DNA of 64,000 nt from Thunnus maccoyii (GCF_910596095.1 NC_056554.1:6983501-7047500), one strand, 5' to 3'. Counted from the stretch's first letter, positions 26,905 to 39,529 are shown. The notes: generated by a model not told the origin, from the letters alone. Translations and numbers: made by a program.

Positions 26905-27215
26905 AGAAAGGGCAGCAACTAATGATCATTTTCATCATCAGTGAATCTTGCCATCATTTTCTGTCATCGTTTGGTATGTAAAATGTCAGAAAACAGTGAA
27001 AAATGCCCATGGCAACATCTTCAAATTTCATTTATTTTTGTCAAATCAAGAGATATGTATTCAGTTTGAAAAAGAATCCAGAAAATATTTTAAATGGTGG
27101 AAAGAGTATGAGTAACATAATTTTCCTTAAAAATTAACTTATGATTGATTATCAAGATTGTTTTTGGTTTTCTGTGTATTGACTCATAGATTAATCATTT
27201 CAACTATAAATTTAA
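26905..27215. repeat. Dispersed teleost repeat, same family, copy c
   Basis: It starts AAGGGCAGCAACTAATGATC and includes AAAATGTCAGAAAACAGTGA followed by AAAATGCCCATGGCAACATC. It closes with a GATTAATCATTTCAACTA end. This is the clearest copy of the family in the window. Confidence 0.6.
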
Positions 27216-27359
27216 TGAGATTATTAAAACGTCACGTTAAGTTTCTTGACAACATGGTAGATGGCACTAGTGAGATCTTACTGCCTTACTATGTAAATTT
27301 TTCAACTTATTCCACAGTTTATGTCATCTGAAGAGGCTTGATTTATTATAGCTCTTGTA

Positions 27360-27690
27360 GTTGCTGCTACATACAGTATATAGACACAGTTGCCAGTTTA
27401 TCAGGCATACCTCAGTATACATAACACATTTATACCCTGCAATAAATTCAGCCCTCATGAAACTTATTATGTTGACTTTTTTTTTTTCACTGTTTTAGAG
27501 AGATGCGTTGATTCATCTTTATGGCATTTTTGAGCTTGTTTGTGGTGTGGCTGATTTGTCATTGATATGAATGGGGTGAACTACCGTAAATATTAGAAAC
27601 GCCTCTCAGTATAACGCAATACATTTTAACAGTACCACAAATGCCGAGAGTAGGAATTTATATAGTATAGTACATAACATTACATAGTAG
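27360..27690. repeat. Probable dispersed teleost repeat
   Basis: Stretches such as TAGACACAGTTGCCAGTTTA, 'CTGTTTTAGAGAGATGCGTT' and 'AATGGGGTGAACTACCGTAA' followed by CGCCTCTCAGTATAACG are, from memory, parts of a common teleost repeat. No coding frame. Boundaries are approximate. Confidence 0.45.
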
Positions 27691-28518
27691 TATATAGGAC
27701 ATAACATTTGCCAAAAGCTTTCAGAGATGTGACAGTGTTTGTTCATTCTGGTGGAAACACAACAGAGAGAAAAAGGAAAGAGGCAATTCTGCACTTTATC
27801 CCCCTTTCAATACATAATGCTCACTCGGGGAATTCTTTGAGCCACAGCCACAATCATCGCCACCCTCTGCTCCCTCTCTCTCTCCCCTCCTCTCTTTGTT
27901 TCTCTCCCTCTACCCATCATGCTGCACTGCTTGCTTTCTTCCTCCTCTTACAGACTCCTGTGTGTGTCTGTGTGTGCGCTGCCACATCTACTATGTATCT
28001 GCACAGCATGTGTCTCCTGTGTGAGTGTGTTCCTCGGGTTTTATGCATATATATATATTTTAGATGTCTGATTTCTCCGCTTGTCTTGATAGCTTAGGTT
28101 TGTTTGCATGCGCATGCATGCGTGTGTGTGCTCCACTGTATCCGTTATGAATCTGAACTACATGTCTCGACATGTAAATCTCATGCATCTGTTGTTTATG
28201 CACATTATTCCTGTGGTAGTCGTTATAGCTTGCGTGTGTGTGTGTGTGTTTGTGCTCTTGCATGCAAAGGGATTTTTTATGAATATGGACATATCCGTTA
28301 TAAATCCGATGCATGTCTTTTTATCTGTTCTGCATTTCTGATTTTTCCACTCACCTTTATAGCTTGTGTGTGTGAGTGTTGATTTATATTCTGCAGTATA
28401 TCTCTATTGTAAATCTCTTGCATGACTTTCATGTAGAGTACAGTACGTCTGAGTTTTCTGCTTGTCTCGCTAGGTTTTGTCTTCTCAGTATGAGTGTGCA
28501 TGTTTGCCGGCGTGTGTA

Positions 28519-28520
<2 letters not shown>

Positions 28521-28551
<31 letters not shown>
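28521..28551. repeat. (TG)n microsatellite
   Basis: 15 TG units. Confidence 0.97.
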
Positions 28552-28555
<4 letters not shown>

Positions 28556-28677
28556 CTGTCTGCTTGTGTATTAATATGCAAGAGAAACAGCTGGCGTGGC
28601 TAATGGCTGTCCCTCCCCACGTCCCTCCCAGATCTAGTCCTCTCCTCCACACTCTGCTCATTCAACTGAACACTGCC

Positions 28678-28711
28678 TTCTTCTTCTTCTGCTGCTGCTG
28701 CTGCTGCTGCT
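28678..28711. repeat. (TTC)n-(TGC)n triplet repeat
   Basis: About four TTC followed by seven TGC (CTG/CAG-type) triplets. Confidence 0.95.
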
Positions 28712-29107
28712 CTTCTCTCCTCCTCAAGGCTTCAAACAGAAGCAGGTGTGTGTGTGTGTGTTTGTTGGAGGGGATGATACTGAGGCATAAAGAAAAGGGG
28801 AGAAAATGCAAAAAAATTAGAGAAGGTTGAAAATAGGTGAATGTGGGATTAGCGTAGAGGAATTATTTACAGTAATGATGAAAGAACAGAGATTGCGTTA
28901 GTCTATGGAACAGTAATGTAATCACCATGCAAATTTAAATTAAAGCTAACAGCATGGTCTTGAAGTCCAGAGAGAATGAAAGAGAAGTGGAAGAGTAGGA
29001 GGAAGAGAGAGGTTCAGCATAAGCGAGTTCAATTAGCTGAATTTAGCCTATTAATTAGTGCTATTAGCAGCACCACGCTGGGGTGTTACTTAGTGAGCGT
29101 ATGCGGG

Positions 29108-29137
29108 TGTGTGTGTGTGTGTGTATGTGTGTGTGTC
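29108..29137. repeat. (GT)n microsatellite, interrupted
   Basis: GT run with one TATG interruption. Confidence 0.93.
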
Positions 29138-29374
29138 CATTTGAGATTTGACATGAAAGTGACTTGTTAAGAGGTATAAACAAGAAGCTTTGAAATGCCA
29201 GAAACAAAAAATACACACACTCATAGACACACACACACGAATGCAGGTTATGGAGATGTGGTTTGAATTAGCATTTTTGAGTGCATTCCTGCCCCTAGTT
29301 GCACAAACATAGACTTCCACACATGCACTGAGCAGTTCGGAGTGTGTGCAGCAGTGCAGGCCGTTTTAACCCGG

Positions 29375-29378
<4 letters not shown>

Positions 29379-29406
<28 letters not shown>
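29379..29406. repeat. (TG)n microsatellite
   Basis: About 14 TG units. Confidence 0.96.
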
Positions 29407-29407
<1 letters not shown>

Positions 29408-29906
29408 CAGGCTGTCGTGAAGTGGGCGCAGTTCGGCGTCCTGGCTTGCGTGTCTTTTCTTCATAAAAATGCCACTCAACTCCTCCGCCGAGGAATCAGG
29501 AGCAGCTGGCGGCATTTTCACTCTTTTTTTTTTTTTCCCCTTTATTTTCTCTCCTTTTCAGGCCACTCTAGTTCCCTCTTCTAGAGTCTCTTCCTCTATT
29601 TTTAGTTTCCTGCATTCATTTGTGCATTTCTCGGTTTATATCCTCACTGTCTGTTTGACTTGGGCTCTATCCCTGACTTTTCTTTCATTCTTCTTTTATT
29701 CTTCTCGGGGTTTTTTTGTCTGGTTCAAAAAACACTCACCGGCTTCTCTGAGCTCCAAGGCCGGGCGCTTTGCTTTTCACCAACCCGAAAACACATGAAT
29801 CATTTTTATTCATGATCAGACAAGCCTCTGAATGATGCTGCTGGGGGCTCCAGGGGCCAACTGTGCGTTTGAGTTCTGTGCAATGATCGATGGTGAGAAA
29901 GAGGGT

Positions 29907-29960
29907 TGTGTGTGTGTGTGTGTGTGTGTTTCTTTTTCTTTTCTTTTTTTCTTTTTTTTG
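29907..29960. repeat. (GT)n microsatellite plus T-rich tract
   Basis: GT run to about 29929 followed by TTTC/T-rich sequence. Confidence 0.93.
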
Positions 29961-30520
29961 TAACGGACGATCTTGAACTATTTTCAAGTTCAGATGAAAA
30001 TAATTTGCCATAGCGAGGTGCCGATGCACCGCCAACACGTGTACGAGCATATTTCTCTACAATCATACACATATTGTAGTTAAAGGAATGGAGAGAATGA
30101 TGGAGAACAAACAAAGGAAACCTCAGACCACCCTCCTCTCTCCCTCCACTCAGGCTGTGAAGCTCATCAGCTCCCTCTGCTGGCAGGAAGAGTCACTTCA
30201 GCAGGCCACTTGTTGCCTCCCCTCCACTCAATTGGTTTAATTGTGTTCTTATTTATATATTTCACCATTGATTTCTCTGTTGAGGCTGACATGGCTCTAA
30301 TCCACAGCGACTGGCTGTCATGGTGTGATGGATGGAACAAAGCCAGTAAGCAAACACAATGCAAGACGAGTGTGACACCCTCGTGTGTGTCTGTGCGAGT
30401 CGGAGTGCGTGTGTCTGTTTGTTTAGGTGTGTGTCTGTGTTTGTGTGTGTTTGCTCTTGCATCTCTATCAAAGTGTGTCTGCGAACAGATTTGTAACACC
30501 GTCGTCCCGCCGTGCATGTA

Positions 30521-30522
<2 letters not shown>

Positions 30523-30561
<39 letters not shown>

Positions 30562-30614
30562 ATGACGAGCATGTGGTAGCTGCCGAAGAAAAAAAAAAAA
30601 AAAAAAAAAAAAAA
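30523..30614. repeat. (TG)n microsatellite and poly(A) tract
   Basis: TG run 30523-30559, then 26 A bases at 30589-30614. The poly(A) might be the end of a retroposed copy, but no source sequence is recognised upstream. Confidence 0.95.
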
Positions 30615-31049
30615 GAGGCAGGACAATGTGTCATAATTACGCTCTGGGTGTCACCGTGAGAACAGCGTTAAAGACAGATGAGGTGGTGTTTACCAATATG
30701 AACAGACAAATAGAACACCATATTGGTGTCAGCTATCCCCCTCTCTTTTTCTCTCTCACACACACACACAGACACACACACACACTCTCCCCATCCCTTG
30801 TGGCCGTGCTTCCCTTGTCTGTCACTTCCTGTGTGTATTTATGGGTGTGTGCCAGTACGGTAAATGTATGCAGTGTCTGCCCCATTTCTTCCACTTGCTT
30901 CAAATACGACAGAGGGGAGGAGGAGGAGGAGGAGGATGGGGGGGGGAGCAAATGAGAAAAAGTCTCGCAATAGATCCAGGCCTGGAAAGAAGGTCAGTGT
31001 ATTGCTTATCAAAGAGGAAAGAGAGAGAGAGACATAAGAACCAGAAATG

Positions 31050-34000
31050 AAGCACAAAATAAAGGGGGAGGAGGAATGATGATATTGATATGACATAAAC
31101 ATTTATGACATCACCTCGATTTAAACATGTATATTTTTGGCATATCACAGGTATAGCAGCAGGGGTAGAAAGGTAGGGTTGAGGTTCGACAGTGTTTTAT
31201 CCAAACTGGATCCACTATACTAATAGCTAAAACTCAAAGATTTGAGCGGTAATATAGGTGAAAGTTTAAGCAATGAGTCATCATTCTGTTCATGAACCGC
31301 AGAAACACTCACAATCATACAGCTCTGTTCTATAGCGGCACCATCCTGCAGAGAGCCAGTTGTTTACCTCAAGAAATGTCGATATTAGACGCTTTCATGT
31401 CTCACAATTAACATCCAGTGCCAAGGTCATTGTTAATGCAGGAAGTAATAGTAGTAGTAGTAGTCGTAGTAGGTGGAAAGTAAAGGTGTGAAAGACCTTC
31501 AATTCACATTCCCCTTTCTATTAATCGTATCCATGATCTTTCCGTAACCTTACACATACCAGAGATGCCGTGTGCAGTCGTCGTAGAAAGCAGGAATTTT
31601 AATTAACGATGACATTGGATATAAAAAAAAAAAACATTGTGGTAATAACAATCATCAAACAACAAAAATCAGACAAAACTAAATTAACAGTGACCTTTTG
31701 AAAATAAGAATTATAATGAAATGAATGACATTTTTCATCAACAAATAAAAACGAAATGATGTGAAAGACGGGCAAATAGACAAATGGACCGTGGTCTGTG
31801 GAATGGATTCATTAGCCCTCTAATTCATATGTCATATTCATCATCAACCTGCATGAATCTGCCCACCACACTGTAGCTCCTGACTTGTAAATCCTCCGCC
31901 ACGCAAAAATATCTCTTGTTCAGACATTGATTTTGCTCCCAGAGTTGTTGCAATACCGTTAATAAGAAGCATCTTGCATTCAGTAATGTTATGTCTTTGT
32001 CAGTAACGTTATCTGATGTTGTTGAAAGAAACAGATTGATGAGCGAAATTCATCCACAATTCATTAGAGGATTAGAAAGGCGATGCCAACAACTACAACT
32101 ACAAAAGTATGCAGGCCAGCTCGCTGTCATTCATATAAAGTAGCTGTAACTGATAATCTGCCACTTGGTTCGTCGTTCCAACCTGCGAAAGCGATAGTTG
32201 GCGCCAACTGAAGATGAGAAGCCTGCTACCTGAATGTTTTGTGCATTTCTCAAAAAAAAAAGTGATAAGAGATCAAATATACCATAAGAAATTTGTTAGC
32301 CTGGGAGCGTAGCAAATCTACATATAGAGACGCAGTAGTGAAGTCAAGATGAGAGTGAGAAAGTGAAAGAGAAATGGGGGGGAAAACCGAACAAAAAGGA
32401 AGATATAAGTCTCTAGGGATGGATAGAAGGCTGAGAAAGAAGATGAGAAGACAAACAGAGAAGCGATCAAATTTCAGACATTACAATCCAATCAACATTA
32501 TTCCTCCCAAGGCAGCAGTAACTGCAGGAATGCATTAAAAACACATAAAAACATCACAAAAATTATATTATGCACTCCAAAAGGTCAGGATTGATTCAAG
32601 ATAGTGCGCTACACAATGTATAAGTACATAAACGCTGAGAGAGGAGTGGACTGTTGATGAAAGGAAAAGACAAAAAGAGTGTGTGTGTGACAACTGTGAA
32701 TGAGAGTTGGCAAAATGGGAAGATTGACGAAAGAGAGGCTGTGGAAAAAAGGCCGTACTTAGCGAAAGGAGACAGGAAAATGCTTGTTAAGAGGATGGAA
32801 CGATAAAAAAAGCTGATAAAAGGAGAGAAATATGCTTTAGCTGGAGCCTGTACGAGCGAGAAATTATCTAAAATGATATAAAAGAGCTTTATACACACTC
32901 GCATAAAGCAAAGAACATGCTTAATGTGCGGTATGCACTTTCCTTCCCTAAATCTCCACGAAAAAAAAAACAACATTTCCTTAAACGTTCTCCTCTTTTG
33001 TCGTTTGCTTTCAAGCTCCAAATATCATAAAAAGGCGAGTGTGTGCGTGTTAAATGGATGTTATCATGTATCGGGCTACGTGTGTGTGCGAGAGTGCGTG
33101 TTTGAGTGTGTGCAGTAAGTGATGTTTGCTATAAGCACTCAGCCGTCCATGACAGTGAAGTGGTGTAATGTATTACAGTCCATCCAATATCCAATATCAC
33201 CATAATTCCACTATTGAGCTACATGGCTGCCAGCTAGTACCAACTAATACCACACACACTCCCACTAAAACACACACACACATGCCAAAGGCCACAGTGA
33301 AAGCAAAGTTTTTAGTGTTTTTTTTCAACGTTCTTGTGGATGAACTGCTCGAATTCCACATGTTTCTGTTTAACCAAAGTAAACACACACATTTTAATTT
33401 ACGAATAAAGACCGTCCTCACCCTTAACCTGCACACTCAGCCCTAAAAACAGACACTTTTCTAATAAAAAGCAGGATAAAGGACTCCCAGGAGACCCCTT
33501 TTTTTTAGGGTTATCTATTCCCACGGGGGCACTATTTGGCGTCTCAGGATAGTAAAAACCCAGTCCACTCACACTTACACAAACATACACCGACACGGCA
33601 CAATAAAGCAAATTTATGATGGCTCAATTTATGCTGTAGTTCCATACACAGCCAGACACAGCTCCACGTAGGGTCGTATTTGTCTTATACTTCATCCCAT
33701 AGCACACACTTCACAGGTTGCGGAGGAAGAGCGGCATAAAATTGAACCATAAAGTGAATCTCGATGTGATGTCATCATACACAATCATAAATTGATGGTA
33801 GGTTGTAGCTGCCCGGGCTGTATTCATCATAAAACACTAAATGTTGTTTGGATATTAGAGGGACTTTGAAGGGTAAGTCACCTTGTGGTGATGTCATGAT
33901 AATCTCATGAGGTAATGCAATCTGAGATAATTATGTCATCTTCTATATCATAACTGACCAAAGCTTTTCTATGCTTGTGAGTCTTTCAAGAAGCCAAAGG

Positions 34001-35035
34001 ATTGTGAATCACAGCAAGAGCTGCGGCCCGTTCACCTTCTCCTGTTTAATAACTGCAGGAGTACTTGTATCTTCAGATCAAACTGTTGCTGCGGTACAAA
34101 GCACAGCAGTAAAGCAATAATAGTTCCAAACACTTTATACAGGTCCATCTTCTTCAAAGGTTCGCCTGCAGTGAATGGCTGGAAACAACAACCGCACAAA
34201 TGAGAAACATCTTTTTCTGATTACCTACTGTGGAGCAAGTAGGCAGAGACACCATATCTGATCAGTTTATGTAGCGCTCTTTTAAATATGTTTATAGGAA
34301 TCATCAGCTGGAATGATTTCGCTCGGGAAGGGAAAAAAAAAAAATATTGGCTCAGGTAATTTGTGAGAAGCGTATCATATTGTTCTCAAAATATAAAAAA
34401 AAAAAAACAACAACATTAAAATTGGGTTTTTTTATGACATGATTCACGCTGTGATGTGGTTGAAAATGGAAAAGCCCAGGCATCGTGAGACTAACAACAA
34501 CCGATGTAAACAAAATTCAATTTCCTCTTCTTCCCCCTTAAAACAGCCTATCTTCATATAACTTGCATTTTGTTTGATGATACTCGCTACGATGCGGACG
34601 ACAAATTTATCTCATAAATATTTATGGCAGCCTCCAAAGGTGGGTGAACTCTATTCTGTAAATAAGAAGGTGTACACGGAGATAAGTTGGGTTTCATTTT
34701 GATGTGTACAACATGTATCAAAAGCTGAAATGGCTGCCACCCCGCCACTGCCACAGAAGAGGAAAACACCCTGTCGGCCTGTGTTTTAACATGGAAAAAT
34801 GAAGTTTGATAAAAGGCACACCGAATACAACCAGACCTTTTCTTTCCGTGTGGTCTTTTCTCAGAGTGAATAGTGCCATTACTTGTAGTTTTAGACAGAG
34901 TGAAGCCGAGGGTGGCTCAAAAACACATATTGTATGAGTGGTAAAAAGGGCTGAGAGAGGGAGAGATAGATTTGCACACATCTCGCTTTGGCCTTTAAGA
35001 GGCGGAAGCTGTCTCTGGTTTGTCATTTAGTGATG
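31050..35035. other. Non-coding stretch with few microsatellites
   Basis: About 4 kb with little microsatellite content, unlike its flanks. A short (AGT)n run lies at 31448-31473. No exon is supported; conserved non-coding DNA is possible but not shown. Confidence 0.5.
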
Positions 35036-35039
35036 AGCA

Positions 35040-35300
35040 CGTGAACAGAATAGGGTTGTGACTTTAACAGAATACTGAGAGAAATGGAGTAAAGGAGGGG
35101 GAGAGAGAGGAGAGGAAGGAAATGATAGAGGGAAAGATAGAAGTGGAGATAGAGAGAGAAAGAGAGACTTAGATGTGGGAAAGATGTCGAGGGGAAAGGA
35201 AGGAGAGAGGATGGGGGAGGAGGATAAAAAGAAGGGAAAGGGCAGGACTGACTCATCTTGTGAGGGAGGAAAAGGAGGACAAGAGGAAGAATGGGTGGTA
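35040..35300. other. Purine-rich tract
   Basis: The plus strand is almost all A and G (GAGAGAGA, GGAAAG, GGGAGG). The Ser/Pro/Leu-rich minus-strand frames are composition artefacts. Confidence 0.75.
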
Positions 35301-35391
35301 AACAAAAGGACGAATGGTGTTGATAGGAGGATGTTGAATGGTGCCTCTGGTCATTATATATCACCCCATGGATTCTGTCAGGACAAGCTGG

Positions 35392-35394
<3 letters not shown>

Positions 35395-35436
<42 letters not shown>
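35395..35436. repeat. (GT)n microsatellite
   Basis: 21 perfect GT units. Confidence 0.98.
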
Positions 35437-35440
<4 letters not shown>

Positions 35441-35619
35441 GTGGTGTCTGTGATTTAACCGATTGATCAACAGTATCATCAAGAGACAAATGTGAGTTCA
35501 CACACTTATAATGAAACACTAACACATTGAATCTGTATGACACACATACATTTGATGAGCTCACTTGCTCATTCAGCCACATACTGTACTTAAAGCCTCA
35601 CTCTGTCACACCGATCCCC

Positions 35620-35665
35620 CTCTCTCTCTCTCTCTCTCTCTTACACACACACATACACTCACACA
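35620..35665. repeat. (CT)n-(CA)n compound microsatellite
   Basis: CT run 35620-35641 then short CA runs. Confidence 0.93.
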
Positions 35666-36089
35666 ATCAAATGAAAGAAGTCAGCGAGCGTCCCACAGCT
35701 GGGCACTGATGAGGGAGAGAGAGAGGGCGTTCGACCTGCTGCGTGAACAGGCAGTATTTCCATACAAATCAATGGAGCGTCAGGCTAAGCTCAGGGACAC
35801 ATCAGGGGACAAGCCTGGTCACACACGCGATGAAGCTGCACATACACACACATCACATCACGACATGCAGGCACAGGAAACTGCAATCACCTGCCCTTTA
35901 CGGCACACACACACACACACACATATAACCAGCTGGCTGAAGATAGCACATCAAGAGGATGGGTGAGCAGGCAAGGTTACTTTCATAATAAAATCTGCTG
36001 CACTGATTACGCTCTGAAAACCTCAAATTTGTAAAAGAATCCATTTAATTACACCAAACTGATAAGATTACATAATTATTTTTGCTTTA

Positions 36090-37233
36090 TACTATATGCC
36101 AAAAGTATGTGGAAAGTATGTCCCTATCTAACACCCCATATATTTGGGTACTTTAGTCTAGACCTTAGTTGCAGTGAAGGTACATCTTAATGCTACAGCA
36201 TACAGTAATCTTTTAGACACTTATGTGCCTCCAGCATTGCGGCAACAGTTTGGGGAAAACCCTTTTCTGTTTCAGCCATAGACTGTATATAAAGATGGAC
36301 GTAGCGAGGCGTGACGTCACCCATTGGTTTGCATTGGAGCCAGTTTGAAACCCAGAGTTGCTTCTTATGATTGGCAACTTGTCCGTTTGGAGCCAAGACC
36401 CTCTAAATGAGAAGTGTGGGGTGCTGCATTTCATGCTCTGGGAACATGCACCGCTACCTCGGACCGAAGCTAACGCTAGCTTACTGAGAACAACAACCAG
36501 TGCACACTTTGGTTATTGCTAGCTATTTAAATTGTGTTAACAGGGCAGGTATTGTAATCAAGTAACATTAAACTTAGTAAAATATTGTGACAGTAGTCCG
36601 ACTCAGTGTGAGTCTGGAGCTGGGGAGAGTTGCAGATTAGCGAACTGTCTGTCATAGCTGTCAATCATCGCCCACATGACAGACATCAAAGCTACTGTAA
36701 GCCTTCAAATCTTATTAAAAGAGCAATAATGTACAAAATGACCACCAGTACACTTATTAGAGGGCCCGAATTTAGTGATTGAGAATTGGAGCCAGGGATT
36801 TTTTGGAACCAGCATCTAGCAGCTGACAGTAGCGTTACACTTTAAGGATATTAAAACAGCAACCTCCACATTGGATTGAGGCTTAAGCCAATGCAGAAGT
36901 TGTTATTTCTTTTCAACATAACAATACTCTGTACAGAGAGCCAGGTCCAGAGCCAGTTTGGTGTGGAAGAACTTGGCTTGCACAGAGCCCCAACCTCAAT
37001 CTCATCCAACACATTCGAGACGAATGTGAACGCCAGACTTTATCGTCCAACATCAGTGTCCGACCTCACTAATGCTCTTGGCTGAATGGGAGCAAATCCC
37101 TGCAGCCAGGATCCTTCACAGATTTGAAGCTGTTGTAGCCAAATATTTATGTCCATGGTTTCGATTGAGATCTTCAACAATCACATTTGGATGTAATGTA
37201 CAGAGGTCCACATATTTTTGTCCTTTAAGTGTA
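36090..37233 (+). mobile_element. Tc1-like relic with a nested repeat
   Basis: The left end TACTATATGCCAAAAGTATG and the right end (inverted: TACACTTAAAGGACAAAAAT) both resemble the TATAGTG..CAAAAGTATGTGGAC type of terminus. The left inner part (36165-36276) and right inner part (36900-37190) match successive pieces of the 3' half of a Tc1 transposase gene. These include the regions for 'TTTGGTGTGGAAGAACTTGG' and 'ACCTCACTAATGCTCTTGGC'. Stops and gaps break the frame, and the 5' half of the gene is missing. Confidence 0.7.
36277..36900. repeat. Repeat nested inside the Tc1 relic
   Basis: The Tc1-like sequence is interrupted after 'TTCTGTTTCAGC' and resumes near 'TTTCAACATAACAATACTC'. The inserted part begins CATAGACTGTATATAAAGAT and includes GACGTCACCCATTGGTTTG, which I recognise as a common teleost interspersed repeat. 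Boundaries are good to about 20 bp. Confidence 0.55.
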
Positions 37234-37849
37234 CATTTGAATCCCTTATCCTCAAAAACTATGCAATATACTGTACAGATAACTGGCCCTCTCTTAGTGT
37301 TGCCTTATTAGCCCTACCATGAAAGCAAGTCTATGTATGCAATAAATATAGTTTATGTTTCAAGTGTTGCAGTATCTGCCCTCATTTCTCTGTCTGATAC
37401 CCACTTGGGTTGAACAAGCACATCAGCTTTCTGAGAACCAATTCAGGCCTTTGATGAAAAATGAGATATGGCTCACACTTTAATTAGATTCCATGTGTGG
37501 ATACATCTTCTTCACCACCACCATCTTTGCTTGGAGTAGAGGTTAGTGTCACATCATCTTCAAGCCACAAAAGAGCAAAAGAGCAAAACTGGATACTTTT
37601 ATCATTTTTGGCCTGGAGACTGTCAAATGTAAAATGAATTCCAGCCCAAACACAGTCTAATGGAAATGGAAATGCCAAAAAAAATACTCATCAGTCTTTA
37701 AAGAAAAAAAAGCCCATAATGTTCAAACCCTACTGCACACCAATTTTATCTGCCATCATCTTTCTTTGTGATGGGGAACAGGAATTAAGTATCACATTAG
37801 AGTAAGCATATTAAAAGGATAAGAGCATCACTACAGGGCTGACAAAATT

Positions 37850-38480
37850 GTCCAGGGATGAGGAGAGAAAAGGACAGAGGGAGCAGAGAGGAGGAGAAGG
37901 TGAACATTGTAAAAAATGAAGAAGAGGGGGGCCAGAGACAGAAAGGAAAGAGGTGCGAGACTGAAGAAGGCTGATTTACCATTAGTGCCAACAAAGGCGA
38001 GAAGGAGAAAGACTAAGCAAAGGCTATTCATGGTCTGCTGTTTGGTAAAATTTTTAAAAAAAGAGTGAGATTAAGAATTGGGAGGGGTGATCAAACAGGA
38101 GGGCAGAGAGGAAAATGAGAAAGAAAGCAGAGACAATTCATTATTAACCTGGGCAGGCTGGACACTCAGACTTTAGATGGATAGAGGGAAAAGAAAAATA
38201 GAGGTGAGGGCAGAGAGAAAAAGTATGTGTGAAGGAGAAAGAGGGAAAGAGAGAGACATAGGAAATGAAAACAAGCAAGCCATCATCCATCCAATCCTTC
38301 TATTGTTGCTCAGTTCTCCTTAAAGGTCGCCTTGCTTTTCTTCTACCAGTGTCAACAGGAGGGAGGGAAGGACGACGACTGAGCGGAGAAAGGAGCGGAA
38401 AAAAAAAATGTTGAAGATTTATCTATCGAGGGGAGAAGGAGGAGAAGGAGGAGGAGGAGTGGCAGCAGTGGCGGCGGCGA
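37850..38480. other. Purine-rich tract
   Basis: Extended A/G bias on the plus strand with GGAGGA and GAAAGA motifs, broken near 38270-38340. No gene seen. Confidence 0.7.
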
Positions 38481-39078
38481 CACTTCAGAATTCTTGATCA
38501 TCGCCACGGCGACCAGTCACCTGGCAACCGGGTACACAATGGCTGCGGTAGCCTTGGCAACAGCGTGGTCTCCGTCGGATACACGAGGAGGATGATGAGG
38601 CGGGCAGGCAGGGAGACAGGTAGACAGATGGAGTGATAGGGAGAGAAGTGTGAGGTGGAGGGCAGAAGGGTGAGATTGAGCGAGGGAGGGAGAAACAGGA
38701 GGAGGAGGAGAGGAGCAGGTGTAAACAGAGTCGGTATATCACACCTCAACAGGTGCAGAGGATCAGCCAAATGTGTGTAAAGACATAATGAGAAATGTAA
38801 TGAGCTACTGACCAGGAGAATGGCCCGCCATATGTGATCCTGCATGTAGGAAGGATGTGTTTTTGTACCTTATATGTCTGTCTGTGTGGGCGTGCACTTG
38901 TTTGAATGAAAGGCAAGTGACAGCTCGCTTGTTTCTGAGCTTGTAGGTTCACACTCCTTGTTTCTTCACAGCAATTTCCTTTTTCATAGTACATGTGTGT
39001 GTGTTCCCCTTTGGCGTCTGCACCAGCCAGCCGCCAGCTCAAATCTCAGGTTTTAGAGTGACTACAGATGAAAGCCCC

Positions 39079-39259
39079 TGTAGCGAAGGAGGGTTTGCTA
39101 CCGGGGTGGGTCTCGAACCCCGGTGTCCCAGACCACGGACGACTAGACATGCTGGCCCTTGGCTAGCAGGTTGACCCTTTGGCTGAGCAGTTAGTGCAGT
39201 CATCCCTGGTCTGGGAGACCGGGGTTTGAGACATGGTGTGGGAGCCCTTCTTCACTACA
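39079..39259. repeat. Palindromic terminal repeat of the miniature LTR-like element
   Basis: The left arm (39079-39150) and the reverse complement of the right arm (39190-39259) align over about 70 bases. They share TGTAG-GAAG-AGGG, then AACCCCGGT, then CCCAGACCA. The repeat could therefore fold into a long hairpin, and tRNA B-box-like sequences occur on both strands (minus strand at 39108-39122). Confidence 0.65.
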
Positions 39260-39529
39260 TTTGGTATCAGAAATGGGATGGCCATCGGAAGAGCGTGCAC
39301 CCATTGGCGTGAGGGACCCAGGAGGCTGAAGTGCAGAGACATGAGGGAGCTGGTAGGCTGAAGCATGGGGACGCGCTTCCCGATGAAGGAGGTAATGTCA
39401 CGGTGCCGTGCCCTCTAGAGAGTAACAACCAGCCAGTGGGTTGACCCTTTGGCTGAGTGCTTAGCGCAGTCATCCATGATCTGGGAGACTGGGATTCAAG
39501 ACCCAGTGTGGGAGCCCTCCTTCACTACA
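39079..39529 (+). mobile_element. Miniature LTR-like element (TRIM-like) with tRNA-like boxes
   Basis: The 451-bp unit starts TGTAGCGAAGGAGG, ends CCTCCTTCACTACA, and is flanked by perfect 5-bp duplications (GCCCC at 39074-39078 and 39530-39534). The left terminal repeat is 39079-39259 (181 bp). Its right half recurs at about 39439-39529, and a shortened, diverged right repeat probably starts near 39384. Directly after the left repeat, TGGTATCAGAA (39262-39272) resembles an initiator-Met primer-binding site. Each repeat carries tRNA-like A and B boxes: TGGCTGAGCAG at 39180 with GGGGTTTGAG at 39221, and GGCTGAG at 39451 with GGGATTCAAGACC at 39491. There is no coding capacity. It could instead be a tRNA-derived SINE relative. 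Confidence 0.65.

Noticed and set aside
26580-26981. 133-codon frame with a Tyr-Ile run
   Set aside because: It crosses the AT/CA microsatellite at 26715-26788 and shows no domain; it is a repeat artefact.
35023-35364. Ser/Pro/Leu-rich minus-strand frames
   Set aside because: These are the complement of a purine-rich tract; stop codons are rare there because of base composition. The same holds for 18390-18647, 37797-38031, 38485-38845 and 40824-41262.
39178-39252. tRNA gene candidate
   Set aside because: A and B box-like sequences are present, but no clean acceptor stem forms and the sequence recurs within a transposable element.
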